Shown: in pieces, positions 6,836 through 11,278 of the stretch
How the letters are laid out: each line of letters begins with the position of its first letter
Numbering within the stretch: the first letter of the stretch is position 1
Assembly (NCBI GenBank): GCA_044425705.1
Contig: JAWXVD010000003.1
Coordinates: 1-11,278 of the forward strand
DNA from: JAWXVD01 sp044425705
Lineage (GTDB): Bacteria > Bacillota > Clostridia > Lachnospirales > Lachnospiraceae
Length of the DNA stretch: 11,278 nt
Reading direction: 5' to 3'
Program-made: the position numbers and the translations under genes
The notes under the pieces: generated by a model
Told to the model about the DNA's origin: nothing
The model's database searches: none
The model's input: the letters and a program-made list of their open reading frames with translations, nothing else

Positions 6836-7629
6836 GAATCGAGAAAAACTACGTCACTAAAGTGAATGTTGATTTTCTCTAAACTAGGAGGTTCCATGTA
6901 TTTTTCGCCATAGCACTTTTTTAATATTCCATGTGGCATTGCAGGTGCTTTGAAGTGTAAATCTTGGAAAGCAAGCTCTTGTAAGGGGAAGAGTTCATTG
7001 ATTTCTATGTATGACAAAGGCGGAAGTGAAAAACTTATGACTTCCCTATTATTATCAATAGGAATATTCTGCAATTCTTTATACTGCTTTTCAGCCTTAG
7101 CAATGGCATTATTAAACTCTGTTTCTGAAATAATATTATGCTTTAGTTTTCTACTATAATAGGCAGTAGCTTCTTGAAATTTATGCAGTTCATTTTCACT
7201 GAGCATAGTTTTTTTTGCTCTAAATACATCTAAATTTAGGCCCTTTGCAGAATATAAATTATCGTGATTAGCCGCTATATTATGTACAATAGTATTTTTA
7301 TCTTTTATCCTTGCCCATCCATGGAAAAATAATTTTTCACTTTGGGCATCTTCAACTAGGAGACTTTCAGAAATATTAGCTCGTAAAATTTCTATTGCCT
7401 TGTCGTAAACGTCATCCATTATGTAAATATCAAAGTCATCATCCCAAGGGATAAAGCCTTTGTGTCTTACAGCACCTAATAATGTACCATAAAAAATAAA
7501 GTATTCTATTTTATTGTTGTCTAAAATAGTAGTAACTTCTTTCGCCATTTCAAGTAGGCGATTTTGAACTTTTTTGAATTTGTTTTTGTCAACGTTTAGT
7601 GAATTAAAAAACTTTTCATATTGATCCAT
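6832..7629 (-). CDS. LicD-family phosphotransferase
   Basis: A 265-residue protein of the LicD family (nucleotidyltransferase fold), which transfers phosphocholine or a similar group from its CDP form to a sugar. YGTLLGAVRHKGFIPWDDDFD (47-67) is the family hallmark, with the metal-binding acidic cluster DDD (63-65) and Asp67. HGWARIKDKNT (103-113), LNLDVF (131-136) and CYGEKYMEPP near the C-terminus also fit. ATG 7629 is chosen: GGAG at 7638-7641 lies 8 nt upstream, and only one base separates this ATG from the stop of the ATP-grasp gene. A longer TTG start at 7659 has no ribosome site. The stop codon lies in the TTAA that borders the inverted-repeat element downstream. If that element inserted with a GAAT duplication, the older protein was nine residues longer (TPHQNEYYL). 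The glycan acceptor is not known. Confidence 0.9.
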   Translation of the reverse strand: MDQYEKFFNSLNVDKNKFKKVQNRLLEMAKEVTTILDNNKIEYFIFYGTLLGAVRHKGFIPWDDDFDIYIMDDVYDKAIEILRANISESLLVEDAQSEKLFFHGWARIKDKNTIVHNIAANHDNLYSAKGLNLDVFRAKKTMLSENELHKFQEATAYYSRKLKHNIISETEFNNAIAKAEKQYKELQNIPIDNNREVISFSLPPLSYIEINELFPLQELAFQDLHFKAPAMPHGILKKCYGEKYMEPPSLEKINIHFSDVVFLDS

Positions 7630-7630
7630 G

Positions 7631-8911
7631 TTATTTTCTCCAATCAAGTAAAGATTCAATCATATCAACATCAAAAACATTTATCTTACAGTTCTGTTGA
7701 ACATCAATTCTTTCTCTAAAAGAGTCATCAATAAAGATTGAATTCTGATCCTTAATATAGCTACTCTTTTTTTTATCTGATAGAATATGTATTATTTCGC
7801 TAAATAAATTTTCAGAAATTGCAAATTTATTTAGTGTTTCTTTAATATTTTTTGCATGACGGCTTATTAGTATATTTTTCCGCTCTTTACTTTTATTCTG
7901 GTAAAGTAAGGTTAGAAGTGAATAGTTTATTTGATCCTTGATGATTAAGGTGTCATCTAAGTCAACATAAATAGTATCGTAGTTTATATTAATTTTATGT
8001 CTACTAATGAAAGCTCTATCAAGTTGTACTTCATACGTATTTGGTGATATTTTAACGTCATAACCTTGCATATTATATAGAGTTAAAAGAGGATAGTTTA
8101 TCCCTTTCATTCGAGTACATCCCATAGTACCGGGGATGCGAGGCGATATTTCTAATAATTTGTATTTACCGCTAGAATTTAGTTTCAGTTGGAAAAACCA
8201 TGCACCATTAAAAGTAAATTCACTATTAATGATATGTGCAATGTCTTCTACTTCTTTAGGAGTATGTAAGCTGTTAGCTCGAACACTAATACCTGTTTTT
8301 ATACGTGCTCTTTCACGCATTATTGTTGTTTGTAATGTCCCATTTTTATCAGTGAAGCAGTCCACTGTGTATTCCGTACCACCTAAATATTCGCAAATAA
8401 TTAAGTTTGAAGATGATTGTAATTCGTGTTCTAATTCTTCAACTGTATTTATCTTTTTAGTTCCCTGTGCACCTTGTCCCTTTTGTGGCTTTATAAAAAC
8501 AGGAAATTCATGTATTTCATTCACATTATTGTAGTATTTGGGAATAAAACTATATTTAGATAGGTGTTCATAAGTCAGTAACTTTGATCTAAGTGTGAGA
8601 ACGGTACTTTTGGGTGACGTCACTATTTTAGCATTTATTTGATCTTCGATATTTGCAAAGACTTCTATTGCGATGTCATGTGCAGGGTATATGTAGTCAA
8701 TATTGTAGTTAGCAATGATTTCGTTAATTTTATTTATAAAATTTTTATCTGTAACAAATGGTATATCTATTATTAAATTTTTATAAACAAATTTTGAATG
8801 ATCATCTGCACTAGTTCCACCATAAATAGTATAATATTTTTGGTCTTTTAATGCATTAAAAATTTCAAATGCTATCTCTGTTCCCGATGGAAATATTAGT
8901 ATATTTTGCAT
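7631..8911 (-). CDS. ATP-grasp ligase fused to a HAD-like domain
   Basis: A 426-residue two-domain protein. Residues 1-310 are an ATP-grasp enzyme of the carbamoyl-phosphate-synthase-like group. A Rossmann-like N-terminus (MQNILIFPSGTEIAFEI) is followed by FPVFIKPQKGQGAQGTK (136-152; Lys141 for ATP), ICEYLGGTEYTVD (172-184) and LLEISPRIPGTMG (252-264; Glu254 for metal). Such enzymes join a carboxylate to an amine through an acyl phosphate. Residues 311-426 look like a HAD-type phosphatase domain: IYVDLDDTLI (314-323; Asp317 and Asp319), ILISRHAKN (347-355) and IFIDDSFRERIDV (392-404). The pair may add and dephosphorylate a group on a sugar or amino alcohol precursor. The substrate cannot be read. 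The start at 8911 has only a weak upstream GAG. A TATACT box at 8934-8939 lies upstream without a matching -35, so internal promotion is doubtful. The gene is very AT-rich. Confidence 0.82.
   Translation of the reverse strand: MQNILIFPSGTEIAFEIFNALKDQKYYTIYGGTSADDHSKFVYKNLIIDIPFVTDKNFINKINEIIANYNIDYIYPAHDIAIEVFANIEDQINAKIVTSPKSTVLTLRSKLLTYEHLSKYSFIPKYYNNVNEIHEFPVFIKPQKGQGAQGTKKINTVEELEHELQSSSNLIICEYLGGTEYTVDCFTDKNGTLQTTIMRERARIKTGISVRANSLHTPKEVEDIAHIINSEFTFNGAWFFQLKLNSSGKYKLLEISPRIPGTMGCTRMKGINYPLLTLYNMQGYDVKISPNTYEVQLDRAFISRHKININYDTIYVDLDDTLIIKDQINYSLLTLLYQNKSKERKNILISRHAKNIKETLNKFAISENLFSEIIHILSDKKKSSYIKDQNSIFIDDSFRERIDVQQNCKINVFDVDMIESLLDWRK
7638..7641 (-). promoter_or_regulatory. Ribosome binding site that sets the licD start
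   Basis: GGAG on the - strand lies 8 nt before ATG 7629, inside the last codons of the ATP-grasp gene. This supports the short licD start and translational coupling. Confidence 0.7.
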
Positions 8912-8944
8912 TGTATCGCACTCATTACTTAATAGTATACCAGT

Positions 8945-9811
8945 TTATTCGCTTATCAACGACAATAAATATTGTCCATAATCCGTCATCTTCAATCCTA
9001 CACCAACATTCTGAAGCTGTTCCGTGCTAATAAAACCGCGCCGCCAAGCAATTTCTTCTAAGCACGCGATATAGAAACCTTGTCGCGCTTGGACTGCTTC
9101 AACATAGAGAGCCGCCTTGAGCATACCTTCTGGCGTACCAGTATCAAGCCAAGCCATGCCGCGGCCCAAAAGTTCTACGTGGAGTTCATCAAGTTCAAGG
9201 TAGGCGTTATTAATTGCGGTGATTTCGATTTCACCTCGAGGCGATGGTTGTACTTGCTTGGCAATTTCCACAACTCGATTGTCGTAAAAATATAAGCCCG
9301 GAACAGCATAGTTTGACTTAGGTTCAGCCGGTTTTTCTTCGATGGATAAGACCTTATGGTTCGCATCAAAGGCCACAACACCAAAGGCTCGCGCGTCTTT
9401 CACGGGATATCCAAAGATAGTAGCACCTTGCGTACGCTCTTTGGCGCGCTCGAGGACTCTTGTTAAGTCCTGACCGTAAAAGACATTGTCACCAAGGATA
9501 AGGCAAACATTGTCATCGCCGATGAACTCTTCACCCAGAATAAAGGCATCCGCAAGCCCCCGCGGAGTATCTTGGACGATGTATTGCAGGTTGACGCCAA
9601 GACTTTCGCCAGTGCCCAACAGTTTTTGGTAGCATGGGGTATCATCAGGAGTTGAAATGATGAGGATGTCGCGGATACCGGCAAGCAATAAGACCGAAAG
9701 AGGGTAATAAATCAATGGTTTATCGTAAATAGGCAAAAGCTGCTTGGAAACGGCCTTTGTCATGGGATATAGGCGCGTTCCACGTCCTCCTGCTAAGATG
9801 ATACCTTTCAT
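8945..9811 (-). CDS. rfbA: Glucose-1-phosphate thymidylyltransferase
   Basis: A full-length RmlA/RfbA of 288 residues, making dTDP-glucose from dTTP and glucose-1-phosphate in the cytoplasm. It contains the nucleotide-binding loop GGRGTRLYPMT (8-18), Lys25 in SKQLLPIYDKPLIYYPLS (22-39), LGDNVFYG (106-113), ARAFGVV (140-146), IEEKPAEPKSNYAVPGLYFYD (157-177), RGEIEITAINNAYL (192-205) and WLDTGTPEGML (221-231). All are strongly conserved in the family. ATG 9811 has AGGA at a 7-nt spacing. The gene lies 29 nt after the aminotransferase gene, clearly in the same operon. RmlB, RmlC and RmlD are not in the window, so dTDP-glucose is probably used by the neighbouring aminotransferase after a 4,6-dehydratase encoded elsewhere. 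Its base composition is richer in GC than the four genes downstream. Confidence 0.96.
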   Translation of the reverse strand: MKGIILAGGRGTRLYPMTKAVSKQLLPIYDKPLIYYPLSVLLLAGIRDILIISTPDDTPCYQKLLGTGESLGVNLQYIVQDTPRGLADAFILGEEFIGDDNVCLILGDNVFYGQDLTRVLERAKERTQGATIFGYPVKDARAFGVVAFDANHKVLSIEEKPAEPKSNYAVPGLYFYDNRVVEIAKQVQPSPRGEIEITAINNAYLELDELHVELLGRGMAWLDTGTPEGMLKAALYVEAVQARQGFYIACLEEIAWRRGFISTEQLQNVGVGLKMTDYGQYLLSLISE

Positions 9812-9840
9812 ATAAAATTCCTATTTTATGTAATATTCTG

Positions 9841-10929
9841 TTATTTCAAGATGATAGTGCAGATTTTCTCAACATCTTCAAGCGACAAATCTGCATAGAG
9901 CGGCAGTGTTACAACGGACTCAGAAATACGCTGCGCAACTGGAGTTGTGTGGCCGTTATAGCCATAACAGTCGCAATGATTTGTCAACGGATAGAAATAT
10001 TTGCGCGCAAAAATATTGTGCTCTGCAAGCTTTTGGCAAATTTCATCGCGACTATACTTATATCCTTGGAATACTACAGGAAAGTACGCATAGTTGGAAG
10101 CAATGCCTTTTTGTGGTGCAACAAGCTGTATACCGTCGACTCCGCCTAAAAGCTCACGATAGCGCACAACAATATCTTTACGCTTGGCTATGGATGCATC
10201 GATATGACGCAAATTACATAAGCCCATGGCGGCCTGAAATTCGTTCATTTTTGCGTTGCCGCCGATGGATTCGATAGACTCTGGGCCAGTTATGCCGAAA
10301 TTGCGGAGCTGCGTCAGGACTGCATGGAGCGCAGGATCTTTAAAGGCTACCGCGCCGCCCTCGATGGTATTGAAGACCTTGGTGGCGTGGAAACTGTACA
10401 TGGAAGCATCACCCATTTGCGAGACAGGGCAGTCCTCAGCGTGCACACCAAAGGCGTGGGCGGCATCGTAAATGACTTTGAGGTTGTGCTTTTGGGCGAT
10501 GTGTTCGATGGCTTTGTAGTCGCAGATGTGGCCATAGACATGCACAGGAATGATGGCGGATGTGTTTTCTGTAATGAGTGCTTCTATTTTTGACGCATCA
10601 ATTGTGTAATCATCGGCCTTAATGTCGCAAAAAACAGGGCGTAAACCGTTACGAACGATGGCGTGCGTTGTAGAAACAAAAGTAAAAGGCGTGGTGATGA
10701 CTTCGCCTTGAAGGTGCATAGCTGCAATGACCGTCTCTAAAGCCAAGTGTCCATTGGTGAAAAGTGCGAGATCGTCACTTTGCAGGTACTTTTGCAGTTC
10801 TTGCTTGAGTGCACGGTGTTTAGCTCCATTGTTTGTCAACCAATGGCTATCCCAAATATCTTGTATTTCAGCGCAATACTCTTCAAAGTCGGGCATGGAA
10901 GAGCGCGTAACATGTATTGGTGTACTCAT
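9841..10929 (-). CDS. DegT/DnrJ/EryC1 sugar aminotransferase, VioA-like
   Basis: A 362-residue PLP-dependent sugar aminotransferase. SFHATKVFNTIEGGAV (179-194) carries Lys184, which binds PLP. VIYDAAHAFGVH (152-163) carries Asp155, and GEVITTPFTFVSTTHA and VHVYGHICD are further family blocks. The wording throughout (WLTNNGAKH, FNTIEGG, ANYAYFPVV-like region, ARKYFYPL) is close to VioA, the enzyme that aminates dTDP-4-keto-6-deoxy-glucose to dTDP-4-amino-4,6-dideoxy-glucose. That reaction fits the adjacent rfbA. VioA identity is inferred from remembered sequence patterns, and a sister enzyme making the galacto isomer cannot be excluded. It is the first gene of the leftward operon, with a promoter 43 nt upstream of its start. 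The ribosome site is modest (AAGG, 9 nt before ATG 10929). Confidence 0.92.
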   Translation of the reverse strand: MSTPIHVTRSSMPDFEEYCAEIQDIWDSHWLTNNGAKHRALKQELQKYLQSDDLALFTNGHLALETVIAAMHLQGEVITTPFTFVSTTHAIVRNGLRPVFCDIKADDYTIDASKIEALITENTSAIIPVHVYGHICDYKAIEHIAQKHNLKVIYDAAHAFGVHAEDCPVSQMGDASMYSFHATKVFNTIEGGAVAFKDPALHAVLTQLRNFGITGPESIESIGGNAKMNEFQAAMGLCNLRHIDASIAKRKDIVVRYRELLGGVDGIQLVAPQKGIASNYAYFPVVFQGYKYSRDEICQKLAEHNIFARKYFYPLTNHCDCYGYNGHTTPVAQRISESVVTLPLYADLSLEDVEKICTIILK

Positions 10930-11278
10930 GGGATGAAGCCTTGTTAGGGTATGATGAGGGGCGGTAGAGTATTTATAAAGAGAATACTTCAGCTAGGCAA
11001 GAGAAAAGCAGTTTTAGTTTAGGATGTGAATGCTAGTCTTGTGCGATATTGAGCTTATGACAAATGAGTTTTTCTTTTTTTAAATACCACGATTGTAATT
11101 ATTTTGTACAAAGCAATGCTCAAGGTATTTGTAGGCTAGAGAGGAGTGGAAGTCATCTTAGTTTATAACAGCTAGTTATGATTGTTTTGTCTTAGATTGT
11201 AAGCGATAACTACACTTGGATAAAAGTTGTAATAACTTGGAGCGGTATAGTCTTCGTACTATTTTAAATCTTTGTTTT
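10930..11278. other. Gene-free upstream region
   Basis: The stretch holds the operon promoter and short leader at its left end. The rest (about 11001-11278) has no reading frame with a ribosome site, no strong hairpin and no long repeat that I can see. It is AT-rich with several short T or A runs, such as the one at 11069-11082. It is probably an intergenic region whose other neighbour lies right of the window. Confidence 0.6.
10972..11000 (-). promoter_or_regulatory. Sigma-70-type promoter of the leftward operon
   Basis: On the - strand, TTGCCT (10995-11000) and TATAAA (10972-10977) are separated by 17 bases. The match is 4 of 6 for the -35 box and 5 of 6 for the -10 box. Transcription would begin near 10965 and give a leader of about 35 nt before ATG 10929. 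No better promoter was found elsewhere in this upstream region. Confidence 0.6.

Noticed and set aside
6832..7659. A longer licD starting at TTG 7659.
   Set aside because: No Shine-Dalgarno sequence precedes it, and it would overlap the ATP-grasp gene by 29 nt. ATG 7629 has GGAG at 8 nt and family similarity begins after it.
8934..8962. TATACT before the ATP-grasp gene as an internal promoter.
   Set aside because: No acceptable -35 box lies at 16 to 18 bases, and a good promoter exists at the head of the operon.
10960..10970. GGCGGTAGAGT, close to the ops element of RfaH-controlled polysaccharide operons.
   Set aside because: It lies on the + strand, opposite to the only operon nearby, and overlaps no + strand transcript that I can support. 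RfaH/ops control is known from gammaproteobacteria, which this sequence does not resemble.

Overview
The window is AT-rich bacterial DNA carrying cell-surface polysaccharide genes. Clear Shine-Dalgarno sites, low GC in most genes and the gene families present suit a low-GC bacterium of Firmicutes or Negativicutes type. The sequence alone does not fix the genus. There are no RNA genes and no CRISPR array that I can see.

Left block (1-2695, + strand): a strong hairpin terminator at the left edge precedes a two-gene unit. It encodes a membrane-bound O-acyltransferase (MBOAT/AlgI type) and a membrane-anchored SGNH-like partner, the usual pair for O-acetylating a surface or secreted glycan.

Middle block (2695-4079): a scar. 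A short tail of a DnaB-like helicase gene abuts the SGNH-like gene and is split by a dead IS3-family element with 16-bp terminal repeats. Joining the two sides across a shared GAGG restores a continuous reading frame. The transposase genes carry a one-base deletion, two one-base errors in 7-nt runs and a nonsense codon.

Right block (10929 down to 4080, - strand): six genes form one tightly packed operon read leftwards from a good promoter at 10972-11000. In order of transcription they are a VioA-like sugar aminotransferase, glucose-1-phosphate thymidylyltransferase (RfbA/RmlA), an ATP-grasp/HAD fusion, a LicD-family phosphotransferase, an IspD/TarI-like cytidylyltransferase variant, and a fused winged-helix/phosphocholine cytidylyltransferase/choline kinase (LicC-LicA type). 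The first two would make a dTDP-4-amino-4,6-dideoxy sugar, with a 4,6-dehydratase supplied from elsewhere. LicA-, LicC- and LicD-type activities would phosphorylate choline (or a similar amino alcohol), activate it as the CDP form and place it on a glycan. No LicB-type transporter, glycosyltransferase or polymerase is in the window.

The two promoter-proximal genes are much richer in GC than the four that follow, so the operon looks assembled from two sources. A 144-bp near-palindromic element, flanked by TTAA, sits exactly at the 3' end of licD and is the best candidate here for an undescribed mobile repeat.
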